Part shown: positions 27,315 to 35,076 of the stretch, piece by piece
Position numbering within the stretch: the first letter of the stretch is position 1
How the letters are laid out: each line of letters begins with the position of its first letter
Assembly (NCBI RefSeq): GCF_900105095.1
Contig: NZ_LT629743.1
Coordinates: 992,001-1,056,000, forward strand
From: Erythrobacter sp. HL-111
GTDB taxonomy: Bacteria > Pseudomonadota > Alphaproteobacteria > Sphingomonadales > Sphingomonadaceae
Direction of reading: 5' to 3'
Length of the DNA: 64,000 bases
Position numbers and translations under genes: made by a program
The notes under the pieces: generated by a model
Database searches by the model: none
What the model was told of the DNA's origin: nothing
What the model saw: the letters and a program-made list of their open reading frames with translations, nothing else

Positions 27315-27398
27315 GGCATGGAGGCCACATTGATGAGCGAGCGGCACCAAGGCCGCATTGATGATAGGGTGGCGTGGAGGCCACGATGCTGACCGAAG
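27315..27398. repeat. 28-nt tandem repeat at the FAD-oxidase start
   Basis: Three units start at 27315, 27343 and 27371, with exact 28-nt spacing. The first 22 nt of unit 1 match units 2 and 3 at 18 of 22 positions. Units 1 and 3 carry ggaggccac followed by a start codon, so the translation initiation region appears to have been duplicated. Unit 3 holds the real start of the FAD-linked oxidase. Confidence 0.7.
27333..27392 (+). CDS. Possible 19-residue leader peptide (uORF)
   Basis: ATG at 27333 has GGAGG 8 nt upstream and opens a 19-codon frame (MSERHQGRIDDRVAWRPRC) whose TGA stop overlaps the downstream oxidase start codon region. This is the geometry of translational coupling. It may also be only a by-product of the repeat. 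No attenuation structure was recognised. Confidence 0.35.
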   Translation: MSERHQGRIDDRVAWRPRC

Positions 27399-28840
27399 AG
27401 AACACTGCCGACCCCGCGGCCGACACCTTCCTCGCCGAAGCCGCCGACCTGCTGGGCGCGCGCGGCCTGACGCGCGATCCCGACCTGATGGAACCGTGGC
27501 TGACCGATTGGCGCGGGCGCTACACCGGGCGCGCGCTCGCCCTCGCCTCGCCCGGTTCGACCGGGGAGGTCGCGGCGCTGGTGGGGCTCTGCGCCCGGCA
27601 CGGCATCGCCATCGTGCCGCAGGGCGGGAACAGCGGGATGGTCGGCGGAGCGACCCCGGATGCGAGCGGGCGTTCCCTGCTGCTTTCGCTCCGGCGCATG
27701 GACCGGCTGCGCCGCATCGACCCGGAAGCGGGGCAGGCCGTGTGCGAGGCGGGGATGATCCTGGAGACGCTGCACGAACTTGCCGCGGCCAACGGCCTGC
27801 GCTTTCCCCTGACGCTGGGCGGGAAGGGTTCGGCGACGGTCGGCGGGCTGATCTCGACCAATGCCGGGGGCACGCAGGTCCTGCGCCACGGGACGATGCG
27901 CGCGCAGGTGCTGGGGATCGAGGCGGTGCTCGCGAACGGCGATGTCTATGACGGGCTGACCGCGCTCAGGAAAGACAATCGCGGCTTCGACCTCAAGCAA
28001 TTGCTGATCGGTTCGGAAGGCACGCTGGGCATCGTCACCGCGGCGACCCTGCGTCTGCTCCCCGCCCCGACCGCGCGGGTCACCGTGTGGGCCGGGCTAC
28101 CCGGCATCCTCGAGGCGCGCGCGCTGCTGCGCGCGCTCGACCGGGCGATGGGCGGCGCGCTCGAAGGGTTCGAGGTGGTGCCCGCCCATTGCCTCGAAAG
28201 CGTGCTCGCGCACCTGCCCGATGCGCGCGCGCCGCTTTCGCAAAGGCACGAATGGAACGCGCTGATCGAATTCGTCGCCTCGGACCTGGACGACGCCGCC
28301 CTGCGCGAGCGGGCCGAGGCGGCGCTTGGCGCGGCGATGGCGGACGGCCTCTTCGAGGACGCGGCGATCGCGGCGAACGAGACGCAGGCCGAGGCGTTCT
28401 GGACCCTGCGCGATTCGATCTCCGCCGCCGAGCGCGCGCTGGGCCCCGCGATGCAGCACGACATCTCGGTGCCGGTCGAGCGGATGCCCGAATTCATCCT
28501 CGCCGCGACCCGCCAGCTGGAGGACGAATTCCCCGGCACGCGCGGCGTCGCCTTCGGGCATCTTGGCGACGGGAACGTCCATTTCCACGTCCTTGCCCCG
28601 CCGGGCGCAGCCGCTGGCGCATGGGAAGAAGGCGAAGGCAGGCGCGTCAGCGCGCGGGTCCATGACCTCGTCACCAAATGGGGCGGCTCGATCAGCGCGG
28701 AACACGGCATCGGGCAGGTCAAGCTCGGCGAACTCGCGCGGCTCGGCGATCCGGTGGCGCTGTCGATGATGCGCGCGGTCAAGCGGGCGCTCGATCCGCA
28801 GGGCCTGCTCAACCCCGGCAAGCTCGTCCCGCTCGCCTGA
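27386..28840 (+). CDS. FAD-linked oxidase, GlcD/D-2-hydroxyacid dehydrogenase type
   Basis: Flavoprotein of the vanillyl-alcohol-oxidase fold with 484 residues from ATG 27386 (GGAGG 5 nt upstream). The FAD/PCMH domain contains VPQGGNSGMVGGATPD, GGKGSATVGGLISTNAGG and GSEGTLGIVTAA. The C-terminal domain has FGHLGDGNVHFHV, a His-rich metal or substrate site, and SAEHGIGQVKLGELARL, then ends in the family's NPGKLVP. Likely substrates are D-lactate, glycolate or D-2-hydroxyglutarate; the sequence alone does not decide. GTG at 27374 is a less likely start. Confidence 0.85.
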   Translation: MLTEENTADPAADTFLAEAADLLGARGLTRDPDLMEPWLTDWRGRYTGRALALASPGSTGEVAALVGLCARHGIAIVPQGGNSGMVGGATPDASGRSLLLSLRRMDRLRRIDPEAGQAVCEAGMILETLHELAAANGLRFPLTLGGKGSATVGGLISTNAGGTQVLRHGTMRAQVLGIEAVLANGDVYDGLTALRKDNRGFDLKQLLIGSEGTLGIVTAATLRLLPAPTARVTVWAGLPGILEARALLRALDRAMGGALEGFEVVPAHCLESVLAHLPDARAPLSQRHEWNALIEFVASDLDDAALRERAEAALGAAMADGLFEDAAIAANETQAEAFWTLRDSISAAERALGPAMQHDISVPVERMPEFILAATRQLEDEFPGTRGVAFGHLGDGNVHFHVLAPPGAAAGAWEEGEGRRVSARVHDLVTKWGGSISAEHGIGQVKLGELARLGDPVALSMMRAVKRALDPQGLLNPGKLVPLA

Positions 28841-28979
28841 CCGGCGCGAATCGGCAGGCGGCTTGCGCCTCAAGGCGCAAGCGCCTAAAGCGCGCCGCGA
28901 CCGGCGGATGCGGGGCCGAGGCGGCTCCCGCTCGTTCGCTGCGACCAGATATCTCACAGCAGTCTTCGGAGACAGATTC

Positions 28980-29765
28980 ATGGCCAGCGCGCCGCAGCAG
29001 CCGCAACTTCCGCTGTTTTACAAGGACCTCCTGCCGCTCAACAGCCGGGACCACGGCGACTGGAAGGTAAGCGCCTTCGAAACCGCCGCCCATGTCGCCT
29101 CGACCCACGCGATCCCGCTGACGGTGGACGAGTTCATCGACGCGCAGCGCAACTACCCGATCGTCTTCACCGCCGGGGACAACCCGCTGCCGATCGCGCT
29201 CATGGGGCTCAACGAAGGCGTCAACACCTTCATCGGCGAGGACGGCAAGCTCGTCGCGGGCGTCTATGTCCCGGCCTATATCCGCCGCTATCCCTTCATC
29301 CTCGCCAAGATGAAGCCCGATTCGAACGACATGTCGCTCTGCTTCGATCCGACCGCCGGCGTGATCGCCAAGCAGGACGAGGGCCAGCCGCTGTTCGACG
29401 GCGAGGGCAAGCCGACCGAATACACCAACCAGGTGCTCGATTTCTGCTCCAGGTTCGAGGAATCGGGCCAGCGCACCCGCGCCTTCCTCGAAGAGCTCAA
29501 GAAGCTCGACATCCTGATGGACGGCGAGGTCGCGATCACGCGCGGCGACAACCCGGACAAGCCTTTCGTCTATCGCGGCTTCCGCATGGTCGACGAAAAG
29601 AAACTGCGCGAGCTTTCGGCCGAAACGCTCGAAGCGCTGAACAGGAACGGCCTGCTCATGCTGATCCACGCGCATCTGTTCTCGATGAATCTGATGCGTG
29701 CGCTGTTCGAACGCCAGGTCGTCCAGGGCAAGGTGCCGCAGATGCAGCCGGCTTCCGCGAACTGA
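28980..29765 (+). CDS. sapC: SapC family protein
   Basis: Protein of 261 residues that matches the SapC family, named after a Campylobacter S-layer-type locus but of unproven function in alphaproteobacteria. It shows LPLNSRDHGDWKV near the N-terminus, NYPIVFTAGDNPLPIALMGL, and YVPAYIRRYPFIL. There is no signal peptide. ATG at 28980 follows cGGAGacagattc. Neighbours give no clear functional link. Confidence 0.85.
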   Translation: MASAPQQPQLPLFYKDLLPLNSRDHGDWKVSAFETAAHVASTHAIPLTVDEFIDAQRNYPIVFTAGDNPLPIALMGLNEGVNTFIGEDGKLVAGVYVPAYIRRYPFILAKMKPDSNDMSLCFDPTAGVIAKQDEGQPLFDGEGKPTEYTNQVLDFCSRFEESGQRTRAFLEELKKLDILMDGEVAITRGDNPDKPFVYRGFRMVDEKKLRELSAETLEALNRNGLLMLIHAHLFSMNLMRALFERQVVQGKVPQMQPASAN

Positions 29766-29999
29766 GCTTCCGCGAACTGATTCGAACGCCCGGAAAACGG
29801 CGCAACGCCGCCGATCCGGAACCTTTTTGATGGCGGGGGGGCTTGAAGTCCCGCCCGCCATTTACCATGTCACGCTCAGGCGGTGTTCCCCTCATCGACC
29901 GCCTGGAGCCGCGCCTCAGAGCGCGCTCCCCCCTGAACCTCAGCCCACCTCGTGCACATCCCCCCTCTTGCACGGGGTGGCGCTTTTTCCTTCAGATGT

Positions 30000-31025
30000 T
30001 CATTCCGCCGCCTGGGCGAAGTCATCGCCCGGGGCGAGCCGAGCCGTTTCCGCGCCCAGTTCGCGCACCAGCCCGGCGACCACCTGCGCGACCGACCCGA
30101 CCTCGTCGGTCGGCTCGGCGAGATCGACATCGAGATAGGCCGAACGGCACACCTCCACCTGGATCGCGTGGAGCCCGCGCGCCGGCGCGGCATGGCGATC
30201 GAGCACGTAGCCGCCGGCATAGGGCCGGTTGTGTGCGCTCGCGCAGCCTTCGGCGTCGAGATGGCGGAAGGCGCGTCCGACCAGCCGCGCGCTGCACGAC
30301 GCGCCGAAGCGATCGCCGAGGACGAAGCGCGCCGGCCGATCCTCCCCCGCCTGCCGCCGCAGCGGCGGCATGGAGTGGAGATCGACCAGCAGCGCCCCGC
30401 CCCACTGCGCGCGGACGCGGCGAAGCTCGCGCTCGATCAGGGCATGGTAAGGCCGGTGGATCCGCTCGATCCGCGCCTCGATCTCGCCGGGGGCGAGCGG
30501 GCGGTTCCAGATTTCCCCGAACCCGGGCAGGCGGCGCGGGACGAGCCCGAGCCCGCTGCGCGCCCGGTGGTTGGGCTTGCCATCCCCCTTCTCTGCGCGC
30601 GCCTTGTCCGGCTGCGCCTTGCGCCGGGCCTCCTCGCCGCCCCTGACCATGCCCCAGTCGACATCGTCCTCCGCGCGGTTGAGGTCGAGCACCGCGCGCG
30701 GCGCATGGGCGACCAGCAGCGCGGCCCCGGTCAGCCGGGCCGCTTCGCGCGCGACCAGATCGATCAGCCGGTCCTCGAGCCGCAGCTGCGACAGCCGCAC
30801 GTCGCGCATCGCGGCCAGCGTTTCGCCCGGGTACACCCGCCCCGCATGGGGCACGGCGATCAGGACGGGAAGCGGCATCGCGCGCGGCGCGTGATAGGTG
30901 AAGGCCGGACCGCAGGCCGGATCGCCGATCGCCCCGCCCTCGATCGTGATGCTGCCCTGCGGACGCCCCGATATCGGTTCGCCTCCGGTCGGGTCCGCCG
31001 GTCCTGGATCGCCCTGCCTCGTCAT
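30000..31025 (-). CDS. N-formylglutamate amidohydrolase family protein
   Basis: Zinc-dependent amidohydrolase-type protein of 341 residues. Family motifs include LPVLIAVPHAGRVYP, DLNRAEDDVDWGMV, RIHRPYHALIERELR, LLVDLHSMPP and HNRPYAGGYV. HutG-type N-formylglutamate deformylase of histidine degradation is the namesake, but no other hut gene is nearby, so the role is open. I chose the ATG at 31025, with AAGGATCC upstream. Confidence 0.82.
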   Translation of the reverse strand: MTRQGDPGPADPTGGEPISGRPQGSITIEGGAIGDPACGPAFTYHAPRAMPLPVLIAVPHAGRVYPGETLAAMRDVRLSQLRLEDRLIDLVAREAARLTGAALLVAHAPRAVLDLNRAEDDVDWGMVRGGEEARRKAQPDKARAEKGDGKPNHRARSGLGLVPRRLPGFGEIWNRPLAPGEIEARIERIHRPYHALIERELRRVRAQWGGALLVDLHSMPPLRRQAGEDRPARFVLGDRFGASCSARLVGRAFRHLDAEGCASAHNRPYAGGYVLDRHAAPARGLHAIQVEVCRSAYLDVDLAEPTDEVGSVAQVVAGLVRELGAETARLAPGDDFAQAAE

Positions 31026-31153
31026 GGATCCTTGCCTGCTGAACGCATTGCGCGCGCGTGTCAAAGCGTAGTTGGCCCGCCGCGCCTGTTCCAAAGCAGG
31101 GCAAGGCCAAGGGCGAGAAGATTTCTTAAGCGCCGCGTGCTAAGGCGCGCGCC

Positions 31154-31558
31154 ATGAGCTTGAATACGACCCCGAAAAGCGGCGTCCCGCGCATCCTCCT
31201 GGCCGAAGACGAGGAAGCGATGCGGACCTACCTCACCCGCGCGCTGACCAATGCGGGATACGAGGTGCGCGCGGTCGATCGCGGCACCGAGGCGATTCCC
31301 CTGCTCGAGCAGGAGCGTTTCGACCTGCTTTTGTCGGACATCGTTATGCCGGAGATGGACGGGATCGAACTCGCCCAGCGCTGCGCCGAGATTGCCCCGG
31401 CGACGCGGGTCATGTTCATCACCGGTTTCGCCGCGGTGAGCCTGCGCGCGAGCCGGGAGCAACCCGATGCGAAGGTCCTGTCCAAGCCTTTCCATCTGCG
31501 CGATCTCGTGCTCGAGGTGGAACGCGTGTTCGAGGAACAGGCCGAGGCGCGGCTCTAG
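31154..31558 (+). CDS. cpdR: CpdR-like single-domain response regulator
   Basis: Stand-alone receiver domain with 134 residues. The acidic pocket is AEDEEAM, the phospho-acceptor Asp lies in LLLSDIVMPEMDG, and Lys is in LSKPFHLRDLV. This layout fits CpdR, which links the CckA phosphorelay to ClpXP-driven CtrA proteolysis in Caulobacter. A cckA gene is at the right end of the window. It could be another CheY-like receiver, because CpdR is defined mainly by context. Upstream is gcgcgcgccATG without a strong Shine-Dalgarno. Confidence 0.75.
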   Translation: MSLNTTPKSGVPRILLAEDEEAMRTYLTRALTNAGYEVRAVDRGTEAIPLLEQERFDLLLSDIVMPEMDGIELAQRCAEIAPATRVMFITGFAAVSLRASREQPDAKVLSKPFHLRDLVLEVERVFEEQAEARL

Positions 31559-31657
31559 CCGCGTTCGAATCGCTTGCACATGATGGCGGCCCGCGCTAAT
31601 GGGCCGCTCCGCCCCGAAGCCCGAGAGGGTGACGCGGGCCATCCGGCGGATGGGTTC

Positions 31658-31732
31658 GGGCGTATAGCTCAGTGGTAGAGCACTGTGTTGACATCGCAGG
31701 GGTCGGAAGTTCAACTCTTCCTACGCCCACCA
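31658..31732 (+). tRNA. tRNA-Val(GAC)
   Basis: 75-nt tRNA with encoded CCA. The acceptor stem gggcgta pairs with tacgccc, the D-arm is gctcagtggtagagc, and the anticodon loop is ttGACat inside the stem ctgtg/cgcag (one G-T pair). The T-arm is ggaag/cttcc around ttcaact. GAC reads GUC and GUU valine codons. A terminator follows directly. Confidence 0.93.
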
Positions 31733-31740
31733 TCGCAAGA

Positions 31741-31772
31741 CCCCGCAACTCTTTGAGTTTGCGGGGTTTTTG
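31741..31772 (+). terminator. Rho-independent terminator of tRNA-Val
   Basis: ccccgcaaactc-type stem (ccccgcaa...ttgcgggg) with a short loop, followed by tttttg, 8 bp after the tRNA. The 319-bp stretch from here to katG holds no gene that I can support. Confidence 0.8.
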
Positions 31773-32004
31773 TTTGCCTGTCGATGACGGTGAGGCGAGC
31801 GGGGGTCGCCCGGATCGGACCCGCGGACAATGTATTTCCCGAAATGCATCTCCGGGCTTGCCCGGACACCCGCCCGCCGTAAGGCGACGCGGAAACGGCG
31901 CTGCGGGAGTGCCGGGTCTCGATGGCAAAACCTGATTTATGTGATCGGCATTTCCGGTTTCCCCCCATCGAGCGAGGCGATTAATGGCCCCTCCACTGAT
32001 CGAT

Positions 32005-32026
32005 AAAGGCCGACGTCCGGCCTTTT
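32005..32026 (+). terminator. Terminator-like hairpin in the katG leader
   Basis: The stem aaaggccg/cggccttt has a 5-nt loop and is followed by a T (ctttt cc). It ends 25 nt before the katG ATG, so there is no room for a promoter after it. It may act as an attenuator or as an mRNA-stabilising hairpin rather than ending an upstream transcript. Confidence 0.5.
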
Positions 32027-32051
32027 CCAGAATGTCAGGGGAAACCTCGAA

Positions 32052-34349
32052 ATGACCAAGACTTTCAAATCCGTGCTGCTCCTTTCGACGAGCGCGATGC
32101 TGGCCAGCGGTGCGTTCGCCACGCCGCCCGGCTTCGACGGGCCGGGCATGGGACAGGTGCCCGTTCGCGCGGCGGGCGACATGGCTCCGCGCGACGTGCA
32201 GGACTGGTGGCCGGAAGTGGTCGATCTGGAGCGCCTTCGCCAGAACGAGATCGACGCCGATCCGCTCGGCGAAGACTTCGATTACGCCACCGAATTCGCA
32301 AAGCTCGATCTTGCCGAGGTGAAGGCGGACGTGGCGGCCGTGCTCGGGGAGTCGCAGGACTGGTGGCCGGCCGACTACGGCAGCTACACCGGCCTGTTCA
32401 TCCGTCTTGCCTGGCACAGCGCGGGAACCTATCGCTCCGGCGACGGACGCGGGGGGGCCGATGGCGGCCAGATCCGGTTCGAGCCGCTCAACAGCTGGCC
32501 CGACAACGCCAATCTCGACAAGGCGCGGCGTCTGCTGTGGCCGGTGAAACAGAAATACGGCCGCAGCCTGTCGTGGTCCGACCTCATCGTCCTGTCGGGT
32601 AACGTCGCACTCGAACAGGCGGGTCTCGAAACCTTCGGCTTCGCCGGCGGAAGGACGGATGACTGGCAGCCGGAGCTTGTCTACTGGGGGCCGGAGAGCA
32701 AGTTCCTGACGGCTTCGCGCTTCGACCACGGGAAGGGTCGCCCGGCGGGCGAAGGGGAGATTCCGCAAGAGCTGGAAGACGATCTCGGTGCGTCCGAAAT
32801 GGGCCTCATCTACGTCAATCCCGAAGGCCCGGAAGGCAATCCCGACATCCTCGCCTCGGGCGAGCGTATCCGCACGACCTTCGCGCGGATGGGCATGAAC
32901 GACGAGGAAACGGCCGCGCTGATCGTCGGCGGGCACACGCTGGGCAAGAACCACGGGGCAAGCCCGAAGGACTGCATCGGGAAGGAACCCGCGGCGGCAG
33001 GCGTCGCGGAACAGGGTTTCGGCTGGAAGAATTCCTGCGGCACGGGCGCAGGTCCCGACACCACGACGAGCGGCCTGGAGGGCGCCTGGACGGCGACGCC
33101 GGACACCTGGAGCAGCAATTTCCTCGACAACCTCTACGGCTTCGAATGGCGCCTGACGACCAGTCCGGCCGGCGCCAAGCAGTGGATCCCGGTCAACGCC
33201 GACGAGGTCGAATTCGTCCCGGACGCCTTCGACCCGGAGAAATTCCACCCGCCGGTGATGCTCACGACCGACCTCGCGATGCGGTACGACCCCAAGTACG
33301 GGCCGATCACCAGGCGCTGGGCGGAAAATCCGGCGGAGCTGGACGCGGCCTTCGCCCGGGCGTGGTTCAAGCTCACCCATCGCGACATGGGGCCGGCGGC
33401 GCGCTATGTCGGGGCCGAAGTGCCCGGGGAGCAGTTCGTCTGGCAGGACCCGCTCCCGGCGGCGGACTACGAGACCGTCACGAGGTCCGATATCGAGCTG
33501 CTCGAAGGCAAGATCCGCGCTGCCGGGCTTTCGACCTCGGACCTGGTCCGCGCGGCATGGGCCGCGGCCGCGACATATCGCGACACGGACATGCGCGGCG
33601 GAGCGAACGGGTCGCGCATTCGTCTCGCCCCGCAGAAGGACTGGGCCGTCAACGATCCCGAAACCCTGGCCAAGGTCATCGGCGCGATGGAGGCGATCCA
33701 GGCCGAGTTCAACGCCATGGGAACCGGGCGCAAGGTGTCGATCGCCGATCTCGTCGTGCTGGGCGGTACCGTCGCGATCGAGGACGCGGCCAAGGCTGCC
33801 GGCCATGAGATCGACGTGCCGTTCACGCCGGGCCGGGTCGATGCGACGCAGGACATGACGGATACGGAGAGCTTCGAATATCTGCGCCCGGCCGCGGATG
33901 GCTTCCGCAACTTCTACGGCGAAAGGGCCCGTCTCTCGCCGACGGAGATGCTGGTCGATCGCGCGGACCTGCTGACTCTGACCGTACCGGAGATGACGGT
34001 GCTCGTCGCGGGGATGCGGGCGCTCGATGCGAACGCGGATGGTTCGAGGCACGGCGTGTTCACCGACACGCCGGGCGCGCTGACCAACGACTTCTTCGTC
34101 AACCTGCTCGACATGGGGACCGAGTGGTCGCCGGTCGAAGGCGAGGAATACGTCTTCGAGGGCCGCGATCGCAAGACGGGTGAACTCAAGTGGACGGCGA
34201 CCGAGGTCGATCTGGTGTTCGGCTCCAATTCGGAGCTTCGTGCCGTGGCGGAGGTCTACGCCTACGCCGATGGCGAGGAGCGCTTCATCAAGGACTTCGC
34301 GAAGGCGTGGAACAAGGTGATGATGCTCGACCGGTTCGACCTGCGCTGA
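32052..34349 (+). CDS. katG: Exported catalase-peroxidase
   Basis: Bifunctional haem enzyme that destroys H2O2 and oxidises donors. It has 765 residues with a signal peptide ([17 protein letters not shown], cleavage near residue 23), so it should act in the periplasm, unlike the common cytosolic KatG. The distal site is Arg118-Trp121-His122 ([11 protein letters not shown]), the proximal ligand is His295 ([10 protein letters not shown]), and the Met-Tyr-Trp adduct is predicted as Trp121-Tyr254-Met280. All spacings match KatG with a 14-25 residue offset. A cupredoxin gene follows 78 bp downstream. No OxyR site was recognised. Confidence 0.95.
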   Translation: MTKTFKSVLLLSTSAMLASGAFATPPGFDGPGMGQVPVRAAGDMAPRDVQDWWPEVVDLERLRQNEIDADPLGEDFDYATEFAKLDLAEVKADVAAVLGESQDWWPADYGSYTGLFIRLAWHSAGTYRSGDGRGGADGGQIRFEPLNSWPDNANLDKARRLLWPVKQKYGRSLSWSDLIVLSGNVALEQAGLETFGFAGGRTDDWQPELVYWGPESKFLTASRFDHGKGRPAGEGEIPQELEDDLGASEMGLIYVNPEGPEGNPDILASGERIRTTFARMGMNDEETAALIVGGHTLGKNHGASPKDCIGKEPAAAGVAEQGFGWKNSCGTGAGPDTTTSGLEGAWTATPDTWSSNFLDNLYGFEWRLTTSPAGAKQWIPVNADEVEFVPDAFDPEKFHPPVMLTTDLAMRYDPKYGPITRRWAENPAELDAAFARAWFKLTHRDMGPAARYVGAEVPGEQFVWQDPLPAADYETVTRSDIELLEGKIRAAGLSTSDLVRAAWAAAATYRDTDMRGGANGSRIRLAPQKDWAVNDPETLAKVIGAMEAIQAEFNAMGTGRKVSIADLVVLGGTVAIEDAAKAAGHEIDVPFTPGRVDATQDMTDTESFEYLRPAADGFRNFYGERARLSPTEMLVDRADLLTLTVPEMTVLVAGMRALDANADGSRHGVFTDTPGALTNDFFVNLLDMGTEWSPVEGEEYVFEGRDRKTGELKWTATEVDLVFGSNSELRAVAEVYAYADGEERFIKDFAKAWNKVMMLDRFDLR

Positions 34350-34361
34350 TCGCAAGGGAGA

Positions 34362-34398
34362 GGGCGCGCGGTCGGCCAGGCATGGCTGCCGCGCGCCC
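34362..34398. repeat. Perfect 10-bp stem-loop between katG and the cupredoxin gene
   Basis: gggcgcgcgg (34362-34371) and ccgcgcgccc (34389-34398) pair fully around a 17-nt loop. No T-run follows, so it may be an RNA stability or processing site that separates expression of the two genes. Confidence 0.5.
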
Positions 34399-34427
34399 CT
34401 CCGTCCCCACAAGAAAAGGAGCAGGAC

Positions 34428-34883
34428 ATGCTCGACCGACGCGCCGCCATCCTCGGCACCGTCGCCATGCTGGCATTGCAGGGTTCCCGCGCGCTCGCCG
34501 AACCGGGCCGGCACATCGTCGAAATGACCGGACATCCCGGCGGCGAGATGGCTTTCGCGCCGCGCATCCTGCGTGTCGCCGCCGGCGACGTGGTCACCTT
34601 CCGCCCGGCGGCACCGTCGCACAGCTGCGTTTCGACGCCCGGAATGTTGCCGGCAGGCGCCGAGAGCTGGCGCGGCGGGATCGGCAAGCCGGTCACCCTC
34701 ACCTTTAGCAAGCCCGGCTTCTATGGCGTTCACTGCCTTCCCCACCGAAGTCTCGGCATGGTCGGCCTGGTGATCGTCGACGGGCCCGGGCGCGACGCCA
34801 ATCTCGCGGAAGCGAAGGCGGTGAAACATCCCGGAAAGGCAGCGGCCGCGTGGCAGGAAATCTGGCGCGAGGCGGGGGTCTAG
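34428..34883 (+). CDS. Pseudoazurin-like cupredoxin
   Basis: Exported blue-copper-type electron carrier with 151 residues. The signal peptide is AAILGTVAMLALQGSRALA. Type-1 copper ligands are predicted as His65 (PSHSC), Cys103, His106 and Met111 (GVHCLPHRSLGM). The spacings 38, 3 and 5 are those of pseudoazurin (40, 78, 81, 86). AAGGAG precedes the ATG. It may hand electrons to a periplasmic peroxidase or other oxidase; its place after an exported katG suggests a pairing, which is inference. Confidence 0.8.
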   Translation: MLDRRAAILGTVAMLALQGSRALAEPGRHIVEMTGHPGGEMAFAPRILRVAAGDVVTFRPAAPSHSCVSTPGMLPAGAESWRGGIGKPVTLTFSKPGFYGVHCLPHRSLGMVGLVIVDGPGRDANLAEAKAVKHPGKAAAAWQEIWREAGV

Positions 34884-34983
34884 GCATCCGTCCCGGCCCT
34901 GGGAAGTCACCGGATCGGCCGGCCGCAAGTCCAGGAAATGCAGGGCTTCGCACTCCCTTCGCGCCGCCCGTACTCCCATGCTG

Positions 34984-35014
34984 AAAAAAAGGCCCCGCAC
35001 GGTCATGCGGGGCC
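34984..35014 (-). terminator. Terminator of the TonB receptor gene
   Basis: ggccccgc.../...gcggggcc stem (10 bp plus loop) followed on the minus strand by a run of seven T. It lies 60 bp after the receptor stop codon. Confidence 0.85.
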
Positions 35015-35076
35015 GCAGTTTATCCGTGACAGAGAGATCAATGCGTCACGGGATCGCAGGTCGTGCGCGGGCCCCT

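Noticed and set aside
28097..28981. 294-codon frame antisense to the FAD oxidase
   Set aside because: The plus-strand oxidase has full FAD motifs. The antisense product is Arg/Glu-rich without a domain.
31130..31153. Possible CtrA site before the CpdR-like gene
   Set aside because: ttaa and ctaa are present but the spacing is not the seven bases of the CtrA consensus.
31658..32051. tRNA-Val as a mobile-element attachment site
   Set aside because: No integrase, no repeated tRNA end and no phage gene were seen nearby.
31596..35006. 1136-codon open frame antisense to katG
   Set aside because: It is the mirror of a well-supported gene in very GC-rich DNA. Its product is Arg/Gly/His/Glu-rich and shows no domain.
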